This document shows positions 35,024-42,650 of a stretch of 64,000 nucleotides of DNA, one piece after another. Source of the stretch: Aquipuribacter nitratireducens. Its GTDB lineage: Bacteria; Actinomycetota; Actinomycetes; Actinomycetales; JBBAYJ01. Below the pieces are notes generated by a model. That model ran no database searches and was not told the origin of the DNA. It saw only the letters and a program-made list of their open reading frames with translations. The translations under genes and the position numbers were made by a program. The stretch is taken from positions 310,001 to 374,000 of the forward strand of contig NZ_JBBEOG010000003.1 of assembly GCF_037860835.1 (NCBI RefSeq). The letters run 5' to 3'. How positions within the stretch are numbered: the stretch's first letter is position 1; each line of letters begins with the position of its first letter.

Positions 35024-35623
35024 ATGGCCGTCACAGTCGCCGGCGTCGGTCCGGTCGCGTCGCCGGGCCCCGCGCAGCACGCGGACCCGACGCCCTCGCC
35101 CCGGGTTCTCGTCGCCGCGCTGGGCGACACGGCCCACGGCGACGAGGGCTTCGGCGCCCACGTGCTGCGCGCCCTGCCGGCCGGGGACCTGGCCCCCCGC
35201 ACCCACGTCGAGTACTACGGGACGGACTCCGAGCGGCTGCTCGCCGACCTGCGGGACGGCTGGGACGCGCTCGTGCTCCTCGACGCGCTGCCGGAGCGGG
35301 GCTGCCCCGGCGCCCTGCGCGTCGTCGACCTCGACGCCCGCCGGACCGTGACGGTCCGGCACGACCTCGACGCCGAGACCCGGGACCCGGGACCCCTCGT
35401 GAGCGCGGTGAAGCGTCTCGTCCCGCGCACGGTGCTCGTCGGCTGCGAGGTCGTCGACGCCGACGAGCGCCTTGGTCTCACCGGGGACGTCGAGGCGTGC
35501 GTGAGGCCCGCGGCACGCTTCGTCCTGTCGGTCCTCGAACGCCTCACCGGTCGCCGCTCCCCCGCGCTGCCCGACGAGATGCGCCCGGAGCACGTCCTGC
35601 GGCAGGGGTCCCGCACCGGCTGA
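35024..35623 (+). CDS. Hydrogenase maturation protease family protein (HyaD/HycI-like)
   Basis: The protein has 199 residues; the ATG at 35024 follows GAGGAGG. The family core is visible as VLVAALGDTAHGDEGFGAHV (residues about 28-47), where Asp/Glu of the GDEG motif normally helps bind nickel, then ALVLLDALPERG and a later VTVRHDL. Members cut the C-terminal tail of a NiFe-hydrogenase large subunit, but no hydrogenase gene is in the window, and orphan homologues in actinobacteria have no known client. The first 25 residues and the last 30 are low-complexity extensions. Confidence 0.77.
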   Translation: MAVTVAGVGPVASPGPAQHADPTPSPRVLVAALGDTAHGDEGFGAHVLRALPAGDLAPRTHVEYYGTDSERLLADLRDGWDALVLLDALPERGCPGALRVVDLDARRTVTVRHDLDAETRDPGPLVSAVKRLVPRTVLVGCEVVDADERLGLTGDVEACVRPAARFVLSVLERLTGRRSPALPDEMRPEHVLRQGSRTG

Positions 35624-35656
35624 GCGTCCGGCGGGGTCCGGGGCCAGGATGGGGCG

Positions 35657-36346
35657 ATGCGAGTTCTCGTCGCCGGTGCCCACGGAAAGATCGCCCGTCT
35701 GCTCACCCGCCACCTGAGCGCCGACGGCCACGAGGTCGTCGGGCTCGTCCGCGACCCGGGGCAGGTCCCCGACCTGGAGTCCGACGGGGCCCGCGGTGTC
35801 GTCGTCGACCTCGAGCGCGCGGGCGCCGACGACGTCGCCGCCGTCGCGCAGGGCTGCGACGCCGTCGTCTTCGCCGCCGGCGCCGGACCCGGCAGCGGCG
35901 CCGCCCGCAAGGACACCGTCGACCGCGGCGCGGCCGTCCTCCTCGCCGACGGCGCCGAGGCGGCCGGGGTGCGCCCGTACGTGCTCGTGTCGAGCACCGG
36001 CGTCGGCGCGATGCAGGACGGTGCCCTTCCCGACGACGTCGGGGACGTGTTCCTCGCCTACCTGCAGGCGAAGGCGGCCGCCGAGGACGACGTCCTCGCC
36101 CGTCCCGGCCTCGCCGCGGTCGCCGTACGGCCCGGGTCGTTGACCGACGAGGCGGCGACGGGCCGGCTCCACCTCACGACCGGCGACGTCGACGGCTCGG
36201 TCCCGCGGGCCGACGTCGCCGCGCTGTGCGCGGCGCTTCTCGGCCGGCTCGTCGACGGGGAGGTGGTGGCCCCGGCCGTCGTCGGGGTCGTCGCCGGCGA
36301 CGACGACCTCGGCACGGCGCTCGAGGGGATCCTCAGCCGCACGTGA
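35657..36346 (+). CDS. NAD(P)H-binding atypical short-chain dehydrogenase
   Basis: The protein has 229 residues. It starts MRVLVAGAHGKIARLLTRHL, a Rossmann dinucleotide-binding motif (GxxGxxG-like: GAHGKIA). VDLERAGADDVAAVAQGCDAVVFAAG continues the fold, and SSTGVG with a later YLQAK resembles the atypical SDR active site of the NmrA/YwnB type. The substrate is unknown; redox sensing or flavin reduction are options. The 3' end overlaps the minus-strand remnant at 36333 by 14 bp. Confidence 0.85.
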   Translation: MRVLVAGAHGKIARLLTRHLSADGHEVVGLVRDPGQVPDLESDGARGVVVDLERAGADDVAAVAQGCDAVVFAAGAGPGSGAARKDTVDRGAAVLLADGAEAAGVRPYVLVSSTGVGAMQDGALPDDVGDVFLAYLQAKAAAEDDVLARPGLAAVAVRPGSLTDEAATGRLHLTTGDVDGSVPRADVAALCAALLGRLVDGEVVAPAVVGVVAGDDDLGTALEGILSRT

Positions 36347-36620
36347 CGTCGACGGTGACCGACGTCGGTCCCCCACCGCGGAACAGCGCCGACATCCCGC
36401 GGTCCTCGAGCTCCAGCGGCCCCCGGAGCCGGTAGCCCTCCTGACCGTCCTGCCGGACGACGAGCTCCGCCTGCTGCCGACCGACCGTCGCGCGTGACTC
36501 CGACACCAGCTCCAGGTCGAGCCGGACGCCGTCGCCGCTGCCCTAGGGGACGTTCCGCGTGCTCCCCGGCACGACGGCGATCCCGGACGGCGCGCGTCCC
36601 CTCGGTACCCCCACCGACAC
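36333..36620 (-). pseudogene. Remnant of a small secreted-type protein with an in-frame TAG
   Basis: Reading the minus strand back from the TGA at 36333 gives a protein-like stretch: VRLDLELVSESRATVGRQQ, later GYRLRGPLELEDRG, ending PTSVTVDVTCG. The C-terminal cysteine resembles the end of LpqH-type actinobacterial lipoproteins. The frame is interrupted by TAG at 36543-36545. Beyond it a GTG at 36620 with GGGGAGGGGGG in front begins VSVGVPRGRAPSGIAVVPG. No signal peptide or lipobox is left, so this looks like a truncated, decayed gene squeezed between two intact ones. It may also be chance. Confidence 0.4.
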
Positions 36621-36653
36621 CCCCCCTCCCCGGGCGCACCGTAGCCTTGCGTG

Positions 36654-37481
36654 GTGCCGGAGGGCGACAGCGTGTGGCGGGTCGCGCGTCGGCTGGACGC
36701 CCGGCTGAGCGGACTGACGCTGTCGGCCTCGGACTTCCGGGTGCCGCAGCACGCGACGGCCGACCTGTCGGGACGCCGCGTGCTCGACACGGTTTCCCGC
36801 GGCAAGCACCTGCTGACGCGCGTGGCGGGGGACGTCACCCTCCACACGCACCTGCGGATGGACGGTGAGTGGACCGTCCTCAGGCCGGGGAAGCACCTGC
36901 CGGCACGGCTCCGGCCCGACGTCCGCGTCCGCCTCGACACGAGCGACGGCCAGACCGCGTACGCCCTCCGCATGCCGGTGGTGGAGCTCGTGCGGACGAG
37001 CCGGGAGCACGAGGTGGTCGGCCACCTCGGCCCCGACCTGCTCGGAGAGGACTGGGACGCCGCGGAGGCCGTCCGGCGGCTGTCCGCCGACCCGGACCGC
37101 CCGCTCGCGGCGGCGCTGCTCGACCAGCGCAACCTCGCCGGGATCGGGAACCTCTGGGCCAACGAGCTGTGCTTCCTCCGCGGTCGCTCGCCGTGGACCC
37201 CCGTCCGTGACGTCGACCTGCCACCGCTCGTCGACCTCGCCCACCGCCTGCTGCGGTTCTCCGTGTCCGGCGCGCTGACCGGCCGGCGGACGGCCCAGGT
37301 CACGACCGGCGACCCGAGGCCCGGCCGCGACCACTGGGTCGCGGGTCGCGCGGGGCGACCCTGCCTGCGGTGCGGGACCGTCGTCCGTGTCGTCGCGGAG
37401 GTCCCGGGCGACGCCGAGCGTCGGCGCACGTGGTGGTGCCCCCGGTGCCAGCCGGGGCCTTCGCCCGGAAACGTCCCCTGA
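36654..37481 (+). CDS. nei: Endonuclease VIII-like DNA glycosylase (Fpg/Nei family)
   Basis: This base-excision enzyme removes oxidised bases and cuts the abasic site. It has 275 residues. The second of two adjacent GTG codons (36654) is taken as the start because it yields M-PEGD, and these enzymes need proline as the first residue after methionine removal as catalytic nucleophile, with Glu next. LLDQRNLAGIGNLWANELCF near residue 160 is the H2TH segment. The C-terminal zinc finger has two CxxC pairs, CLRC and CPRC. Sequence type is that of actinobacterial Nei2. Confidence 0.92.
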   Translation: MPEGDSVWRVARRLDARLSGLTLSASDFRVPQHATADLSGRRVLDTVSRGKHLLTRVAGDVTLHTHLRMDGEWTVLRPGKHLPARLRPDVRVRLDTSDGQTAYALRMPVVELVRTSREHEVVGHLGPDLLGEDWDAAEAVRRLSADPDRPLAAALLDQRNLAGIGNLWANELCFLRGRSPWTPVRDVDLPPLVDLAHRLLRFSVSGALTGRRTAQVTTGDPRPGRDHWVAGRAGRPCLRCGTVVRVVAEVPGDAERRRTWWCPRCQPGPSPGNVP

Positions 37482-37637
37482 CAAGGATCTGTGACGGATG
37501 CGTGCACGGGCCGTGACCTGCGGAGACGCCGTTACGCCGCGTGGGTGAGTCGTGCCCGGAGGTGCAACACGAACTGTGTGTGATCGATGAACTACTTGTC
37601 GTGGCGGCAGGGTGCCGCTCGTCGAGAGGAGACACGG

Positions 37638-37742
37638 ATGTCGCGTACCCAGCTCCGCCGCACGGCGGCCAAGGTCGTCGTCGCCACCGCCCCGATCGTC
37701 GCGCTCGTCGCGACGGCCGGCGCCGGCATCAAGTGGGGGTGA
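37638..37742 (+). CDS. Short exported-type peptide, 34 codons
   Basis: The ATG at 37638 follows AGAGGAG seven bases upstream. The 34-residue product has a basic start (MSRTQLRRTAAK), a hydrophobic stretch (VVVATAPIVALVATAGAG) and ends IKWG. This looks like a Sec signal peptide with almost nothing after it. The TGA follows a run of five G. One additional G, or -1 slippage in that run, would fuse it to the next short frame and give a 53-residue small secreted protein. It precedes a c-di-GMP-type gene. Confidence 0.5.
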   Translation: MSRTQLRRTAAKVVVATAPIVALVATAGAGIKWG

Positions 37743-37744
37743 CC

Positions 37745-37798
37745 GTGCAGGACCCCACGGCCGAGGACGCGGCCACCGCGCCCGGCTACAAGTGGTGA
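37745..37798 (+). CDS. Second short frame, 17 codons, possible continuation of the peptide
   Basis: GTG at 37745 starts a 17-residue acidic peptide ending in APGYKW. GGGGGTG just upstream could serve as ribosome site, and the previous stop is two bases away. Both short frames end in a Lys-Trp sequence. It is more likely to be the C-terminal half of one small secreted protein separated by a frameshift at the G-run than an independent peptide. Confidence 0.35.
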   Translation: MQDPTAEDAATAPGYKW

Positions 37799-37805
37799 CA
37801 TCGAG

Positions 37806-39926
37806 GTGAGATCCCGCAGCGGGACCGACGGGAGCGGGGCGGCTGTCCGCCCCGCTCCTGTCGTGCGTCCGGCGTGGCTGCTGCCGCTCTACGCGTGGGG
37901 TGTCGCGACCGTGGGGGTCGCCGGCGCGGCGGTCGTCGTGGTCGCACACCCGCCGCTGGAGCAGCTGCCGGTCCACCCGCTGCCCCTCCTCGTGCTCGTG
38001 GCGGCGCTCGTCCTCGGAGAGCTGTTCCCCATCCCCGTCGCCCGAGGTGACGCGACGACGTCCAACGTCACGATCTCGACGACCTTCGCCGTCGCGCTCG
38101 TCGTCCTCGGACCGCTCTCGGTCGTCCTCGTGGCCCACCTCGCGGCCGTCCTGCTGGACGACGCCCGTCGACACCGCCCGCCGCTGCAGATGGCGTTCAA
38201 CGCCGGCCAGTACGCGCTGTGCCTGCTGGGGGCGCGCTTCGTGTGGTCGGCGCTGTCCGGCGAGGCGGTCCTCGGCGGATACAGCGGCTTCGACGCCGCG
38301 ACCCTCGGCGCAGCCGTGGCGGCCGGGGTGACCTTCACGTTCCTCAACCACGTGCTCGTCGGGATCGTCGTCGCCCTGTCGAGCGCCATCCCGGTCGAGC
38401 GGGCGCTCGTCGACGACCTGCGCTTCACCACGGAGACCAGCGTGGTGCTCGTCGGCATGGCCCTCCTGACGTGCCTCGTCGCCGAGCACGCGATCATCAT
38501 GCTGCCGCTCGTGGGCCTGCCCATCCTCGCCGTCCGGCGCAGCGCGCAGATGGCGGCGCTGCGCGAGCAGCAGGCGATGCGCGACCCCCTCACCGGCCTC
38601 GGCAACCGCGCCAGCCTGCAGGCCCGGATGTCCCGGCTGCCGCACCGGTCGCCCGGCACCGCCGCGATCCTCCTCATCGACCTCGACCACTTCAAGGACG
38701 TCAACGACTCCCTCGGTCACGAGGTCGGGGACCGGTTGCTCGTCGAGGTCGCCACCCGCCTGTCGTCGATCGCACCTGCTGGTGCGCACGTCGTCCGGCT
38801 CGGCGGGGACGAGTTCGCCGTCCTCGTGACCGGCACCGGCGCTGACGCCCGCATCGTCGCGGAGTCCACTGCGGCGGGGATCCTCGACGCCATGCGGACG
38901 CCCGTCGACGTCGGCGGGACCCGTCTCGCGGTGCAGGGCTCGATCGGCGTGGCGGTCCTCGACACCGGCACGGAGGCCGGCGACCTCCTCACCCACGCCG
39001 ACATCGCGCTGTACGCGGCCAAGGCCGAGCGTGCCCGCTTCTCGGTGTACGAGCCCCTGCAGCACGGCACCGACCACGAGAAGCTCACGCTGCTCACCCG
39101 GCTCCACGACGCCGTGGGCGCCGGCCGCCTCGAGGTCGCCTACCAGCCGCAGCTGGACGCCACCGACGGACGGCTGCGCTGCGTCGAGGCGCTCGTCCGC
39201 TGGCACGAGGACGACCTCGGCCCGATCCCGGCGTCGACCCTCGTCAGCCTCGCGGAGAACTCGGGGCTCATCGACCAGGTCTTCGACCACGTCCTGCGGA
39301 CCGCGGCGCGTGACGCCGCGATGTGGCGTGCGGCGGGCAGCCCGGTAGACGTCGCCGTCAACCTCTCCGCGCGGCAGCTGTCCGACCTCGCCCTGCCCCA
39401 GCGCGTCAGCGCGATCCTCTCCCAGAACGGGCTGCCGCCCGGCTCCTTCGTCGTCGAGGTGACGGAGACGAGCCTCCTGGTCGACGAGAAGCGGGCGGAC
39501 GTGGTCCTCGAGGGCCTCCGTCAGGTCGGGGTGCGGCTGTCGATCGACGACTTCGGCACCGGGCACTCGTCCCTGCGCCGGCTCACCGACATGGCCGTCG
39601 ACGAGCTGAAGATCGACCGCAGCTTCGTCGAGGACCTCGCGTCGGGCCGTCGGGACGACGTCCTCGTCAAGACCATGGTCGACCTCGCGGCGAACCTCGG
39701 CATCGAGACCGTCGCCGAGGGCGTGCAGTCCGAGGCCGTCGCGGCCCGCCTGGCCGCGCTCGGCTGCGACCGGCTCCAGGGGTACTACCTCTCGCGACCG
39801 GTCTCGGCGCGCGCGATCCAGTCGATGCTCGTGAGCGCCGGTGCGGCCCTGCCCGGGTGGGCCCGCGCCAGCGGGACGTTGGCGCTGCTGCCGCAACCGC
39901 GGCGGCTCCACCGCACCACGGGCTGA
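37806..39926 (+). CDS. Membrane GGDEF-EAL protein (cyclic di-GMP turnover)
   Basis: The protein has 706 residues from the GTG at 37806, eight bases after the short-peptide frame. About seven transmembrane segments occupy residues 20-240 and may sense an unknown signal. The GGDEF domain is intact (DPLTGLGNR, then RLGGDEF at about 330-336). The EAL domain is intact too (CVEALVRWHEDD at about 458; DDFGTGHSSL loop; IETVAEGVQ). It could therefore make or break cyclic di-GMP; which activity wins cannot be read from the sequence. The peptide locus immediately upstream is probably co-transcribed. Confidence 0.9.
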   Translation: MRSRSGTDGSGAAVRPAPVVRPAWLLPLYAWGVATVGVAGAAVVVVAHPPLEQLPVHPLPLLVLVAALVLGELFPIPVARGDATTSNVTISTTFAVALVVLGPLSVVLVAHLAAVLLDDARRHRPPLQMAFNAGQYALCLLGARFVWSALSGEAVLGGYSGFDAATLGAAVAAGVTFTFLNHVLVGIVVALSSAIPVERALVDDLRFTTETSVVLVGMALLTCLVAEHAIIMLPLVGLPILAVRRSAQMAALREQQAMRDPLTGLGNRASLQARMSRLPHRSPGTAAILLIDLDHFKDVNDSLGHEVGDRLLVEVATRLSSIAPAGAHVVRLGGDEFAVLVTGTGADARIVAESTAAGILDAMRTPVDVGGTRLAVQGSIGVAVLDTGTEAGDLLTHADIALYAAKAERARFSVYEPLQHGTDHEKLTLLTRLHDAVGAGRLEVAYQPQLDATDGRLRCVEALVRWHEDDLGPIPASTLVSLAENSGLIDQVFDHVLRTAARDAAMWRAAGSPVDVAVNLSARQLSDLALPQRVSAILSQNGLPPGSFVVEVTETSLLVDEKRADVVLEGLRQVGVRLSIDDFGTGHSSLRRLTDMAVDELKIDRSFVEDLASGRRDDVLVKTMVDLAANLGIETVAEGVQSEAVAARLAALGCDRLQGYYLSRPVSARAIQSMLVSAGAALPGWARASGTLALLPQPRRLHRTTG

Positions 39927-39943
39927 GCGTCTCCGGCGCCCCG

Positions 39944-40570
39944 TCAGCCGGGCACCGACAGAAGCGCCGTCACCTCCGCGTCGGTCGTCTGGTCGAACCG
40001 GTCGTACCAGAGGCTCACCGCCCGGAGGTCGGGCGGCACCAGGGGGCAGACGACGTCGTCGGCGAGGTCGCCGAGTGCGCGGACGGCATCCGGCGGGCCG
40101 ACGGGGACGGCGAGGACGAGCCGACGCGGCCGGGCCTCGCGCAGCCGCAGCAGCGCCGCGGCCGCGGTCGCGCCCGTCGCGAGCCCGTCGTCGACGAGCA
40201 CGACGTCCCGTCCGGCGACGTCCGGCAGGGGCCGGTCGCCGCGGTACGCAGCGGCCAGGCGGCCCGTCTCCGTGCGGGCCTCGTCGACGGCGCGCGCTCG
40301 CACCTCCGTGGGCAGCGACCGCCCCTCCCGCGTGAGGTACGGGTCCCCGGCGCCCTCGGCGACCGCCCCGAGCGCGACCTCCGGCTGGTGCGGGAGCGTC
40401 ACCTTGCGCGCGACGAGCACGTCCGCGCGCGTCCCGAGAGCCGCTGCGACGGGCACGGCGACTGGCAGCCCGCCGCGCGGCAGGGCGAGGACGACCGGAA
40501 CCTCGAGCGCGAGATCCGCGACGGCGCCCGCCAGCCGCTCCCCCGCGTCGGTCCGGTCCCGGTAGCGCAT
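39944..40570 (-). CDS. Phosphoribosyltransferase domain protein
   Basis: The protein has 208 residues; the ATG follows GGAGGTGCGAC. The PRPP-binding loop is VVLVDDGLATGATAAAAL (residues about 122-139). The N-terminal ALPRGGLPVAVPVAAALG and VARKVTLPHQPEVALGA are typical of the orphan type I phosphoribosyltransferases often linked to stress-related alpha/beta hydrolases. The base substrate is unknown. It converges on the GGDEF-EAL gene with 17 bp between the stops. Confidence 0.87.
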   Translation of the reverse strand: MRYRDRTDAGERLAGAVADLALEVPVVLALPRGGLPVAVPVAAALGTRADVLVARKVTLPHQPEVALGAVAEGAGDPYLTREGRSLPTEVRARAVDEARTETGRLAAAYRGDRPLPDVAGRDVVLVDDGLATGATAAAALLRLREARPRRLVLAVPVGPPDAVRALGDLADDVVCPLVPPDLRAVSLWYDRFDQTTDAEVTALLSVPG

Positions 40571-40675
40571 GTCGCACCTCCGCGTCCGAGTCTCGTGCAC
40601 GACCCGCATCCGGTGAAACGGTCGCGGACCTCGCGAGCAGGGGTGGAGGGTGTGCGCCTGTGGCACGGTCGAGCG

Positions 40676-40849
40676 ATGCGCACCGACCGCCCAGCCCTCG
40701 CTCTCCGTGCCGTCGCCGTCCTCGCGGCCTCGGCCGCGCTCCTCAGCGGCTGCGCCGGCGACGGGGACCCCGGCGAGGCGGAGACGGGTGTGCCGCTCAA
40801 CGTGGGGACGGCGGACCCGGCCGCGTCCCCGACGGCCGAGTTCCCCTGA
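40676..40849 (+). CDS. Very small lipoprotein
   Basis: The protein has 57 residues. The signal sequence ALRAVAVLAASAALLSGC ends in a clear lipobox (LLSG-C), leaving a 34-residue Asp/Glu/Pro-rich mature peptide tethered to the membrane. No family is recognisable. Its last 53 bp overlap the convergent MerR-HEAT gene, so at least one of the two ends may be mis-set. Confidence 0.65.
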   Translation: MRTDRPALALRAVAVLAASAALLSGCAGDGDPGEAETGVPLNVGTADPAASPTAEFP

Positions 40850-41852
40850 CCGTCGCGTCGCGGCCCGCCAGCAGCGCGGCAGCCGTGACCGCGACGCCGC
40901 GGTCGGGGTCGTCACGCAGCGCGGTCGCGGCCGCCTCCGCCGCGGGTACGGGCAGCTCGAAGAGAGCTGCCGCGAGACGGCGCCGTGCCGCCACGGGCGC
41001 TCCGACCAGCTCCTGCACCACTGTCGCCACCACGTCGTCGTCCTCGCTCACGCCGTCGGGGTCCACCAGCCGGGCGAGCACCTCCGCCGCCTCGACGTCG
41101 CGATTGCCGTCGCGGACGAGCCGCACGAGCGCGGGCACGACCTCGCGGTCCCCGCGCCTGCCCCGGGCGAGGACCGCAGCGGCGGCCACCGCCGGGTCCA
41201 CGTGTCCGTCGAGGCGGGCGAGCGCCTCCGTCGCTGCCGTCGATCGGATCGCCCCGAGCGCGGTCACCGCCCGGCGCCGGCGATCGTCCGCCTCCTCGAC
41301 GAGCGCGGCCTCGAGCGGCCGGACGGCTACGTCGCCCGAGCGCGCGAGCGCCCACGTGAGCGCTCCCGCGACGTGCGGGTCGGGCTCGGTGAGCAGGGCC
41401 TCGACGAGGACGGCGACCTCCACGGGCGCGGGTCGATCGAGCGACAGCGCGAGGCGCTGCCGGGTCGACGGGTCGGGTGCGTCCAGACCCCGGAGCAGAG
41501 CGGTAGCCGCGAGCACGTCGTCCCAGTCTGTCGGGGTGCTGTCGCGAAGCCGCGTGAGCCTGTGCAGCAGCTCCGTGTCGCGCTCCAGTCGCTCCTCGAC
41601 CTGCGCCACCAGCTGCTCGACCACCGGTCCGGGGGAGAACGAGGGGCGCTGCAGGGCTGCGGCGACCTCTGCCAGCCGGAGGCCGAGCGAGCGCAGCGCC
41701 TCGACCCACAGCAGTCGCTCGAGGTCCCCGTCGGAGTACCGCCGGTAGCCGCCCGCTGTCCGCCCGGACGGCGTCACGAGACCGAGCCGGTCGTAGTGGC
41801 GCAGCATCCGGGCGCTCACCCCGGAGCGCCGCGCCACCTCGCCGATCAGCAC
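40797..41852 (-). CDS. MerR-type regulator fused to HEAT-like repeats
   Basis: The protein has 351 residues from a GTG inside the upstream stop (GTGCTGA). Residues 1-70 are a MerR winged helix (MLIGEVARRSGVSARMLRHY, TAGGYRRYSDGDLERLLWV) followed by the dimerisation helix. From about residue 130 the chain is made of alpha-helical HEAT-like repeats (HVAGALTWALARSGDVAVRP, RRRAVTALGAIRSTAATEAL). Such repeats in place of a small-molecule domain suggest control through protein contacts. It is coupled to another HEAT protein that precedes it. The C-terminal tail is disordered and lies on top of a convergent lipoprotein gene. Confidence 0.85.
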   Translation of the reverse strand: MLIGEVARRSGVSARMLRHYDRLGLVTPSGRTAGGYRRYSDGDLERLLWVEALRSLGLRLAEVAAALQRPSFSPGPVVEQLVAQVEERLERDTELLHRLTRLRDSTPTDWDDVLAATALLRGLDAPDPSTRQRLALSLDRPAPVEVAVLVEALLTEPDPHVAGALTWALARSGDVAVRPLEAALVEEADDRRRRAVTALGAIRSTAATEALARLDGHVDPAVAAAAVLARGRRGDREVVPALVRLVRDGNRDVEAAEVLARLVDPDGVSEDDDVVATVVQELVGAPVAARRRLAAALFELPVPAAEAAATALRDDPDRGVAVTAAALLAGRDATVRGTRPSGTRPGPPSPR

Positions 41853-42514
41853 AAGTGAAGGGTGTCACCGTCCGGCCGGGGCGGCACCGGCGCACCGTGC
41901 AGCGCCACGACCCTGCGGGCCTGGGCGACGGCGACCTCGCTATCGGCGGAGGGGTCCTCCGCCAGACGCTGCGTCGCCAGCGCGTGCGCTCGGACGCGGT
42001 CGTCCCCGGAGCGGCTCGCACGCCGCACCACCTCCGTGGCGCTCGCCCCGAGGGCGACGAGGGCACGGCTCAGGCTCAGCCGTACGTCCCGGTCTCCGCG
42101 CCCCAGCTGCGACGCGAGGACCGCGGCGAGGTCGTCCTCGTCACCTTCTGGCACCAGGGTGATCGCCGCCCGCCACGCGGCCCGGGCGACGTCGTCGTCC
42201 CGGTCGGTGAGGATCCGGCGCGTCACCACCGGCCAGGCCCGGACGTCGGCGAGCTTCGACAGCGTGTGGAGCGCCTGGCTGCGTGCCTGGGCGACGGGCG
42301 AGCCCACCTCGCGGAGGAGCCGGTCGACGACGGTGCTGCGGTCCTGACGGATGAGCGCCCACGACAGCATGTCGCGGACGTAGGCGTCGGGTTCCACCGA
42401 GCACCGCTGCACGAGCGGCTCGATCAGGTCGGGGTGAGGTCGCGCCCCTGCCGCCATGGCAGCGGCCAGCCGCGCGGAGGGGGTGGTGGCGGCCAGGGTC
42501 CGCAGTTCAGGCAT
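41846..42514 (-). CDS. HEAT-repeat protein coupled to the MerR regulator
   Basis: The protein has 222 residues. HEAT-like helical hairpins are visible through the whole length (SYVRDM-like DAYVRDMLSWALIRQD, AQARSQALHTLSKLADVRAW, DVARAAWRAAITLVPEGD). They closely echo the repeats in the MerR fusion (TWALARSGD versus SWALIRQD), so the two probably share ancestry or bind the same partner. It is the first gene of the unit; its start codon lies 10-15 bp after the likely -10, so the transcript may be leaderless. Confidence 0.82.
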   Translation of the reverse strand: MPELRTLAATTPSARLAAAMAAGARPHPDLIEPLVQRCSVEPDAYVRDMLSWALIRQDRSTVVDRLLREVGSPVAQARSQALHTLSKLADVRAWPVVTRRILTDRDDDVARAAWRAAITLVPEGDEDDLAAVLASQLGRGDRDVRLSLSRALVALGASATEVVRRASRSGDDRVRAHALATQRLAEDPSADSEVAVAQARRVVALHGAPVPPRPDGDTLHLC

Positions 42515-42531
42515 GACCCCAGGGAAGACGT

Positions 42532-42551
42532 TGTCAGGGTGACAGGGTCAA
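42532..42551 (-). promoter_or_regulatory. Possible operator and -35 of the HEAT/MerR operon
   Basis: On the minus strand TTGACC is followed directly by CTGTCACCCTGACAAC, in which TGTCA and TGACA form an inverted repeat around CCC. The repeat would sit between -35 and -10, the usual place for a MerR operator. The -10 is poor, as is common for MerR-activated promoters. Confidence 0.45.
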
Positions 42552-42650
42552 GTCGGCGTCCCGGCGGTCCCGCCCGTCAGCTCTGCGCACGGGTCTCCCT
42601 CGCGGCACGCGATGGTCGGCGCCGGGACGACGACCCCCGCAACCGCCTCC

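Noticed and set aside
29263-36620. Genome-wide recoding of TAG, suggested by two in-frame TAG codons
   Set aside because: A well-supported gene at 23713 ends in TAG, and one of the two cases is a weak remnant.
36543-40577. A 1344-codon minus-strand frame over nei and the GGDEF-EAL gene
   Set aside because: It is antisense to two well-supported genes and has no family-like segment.
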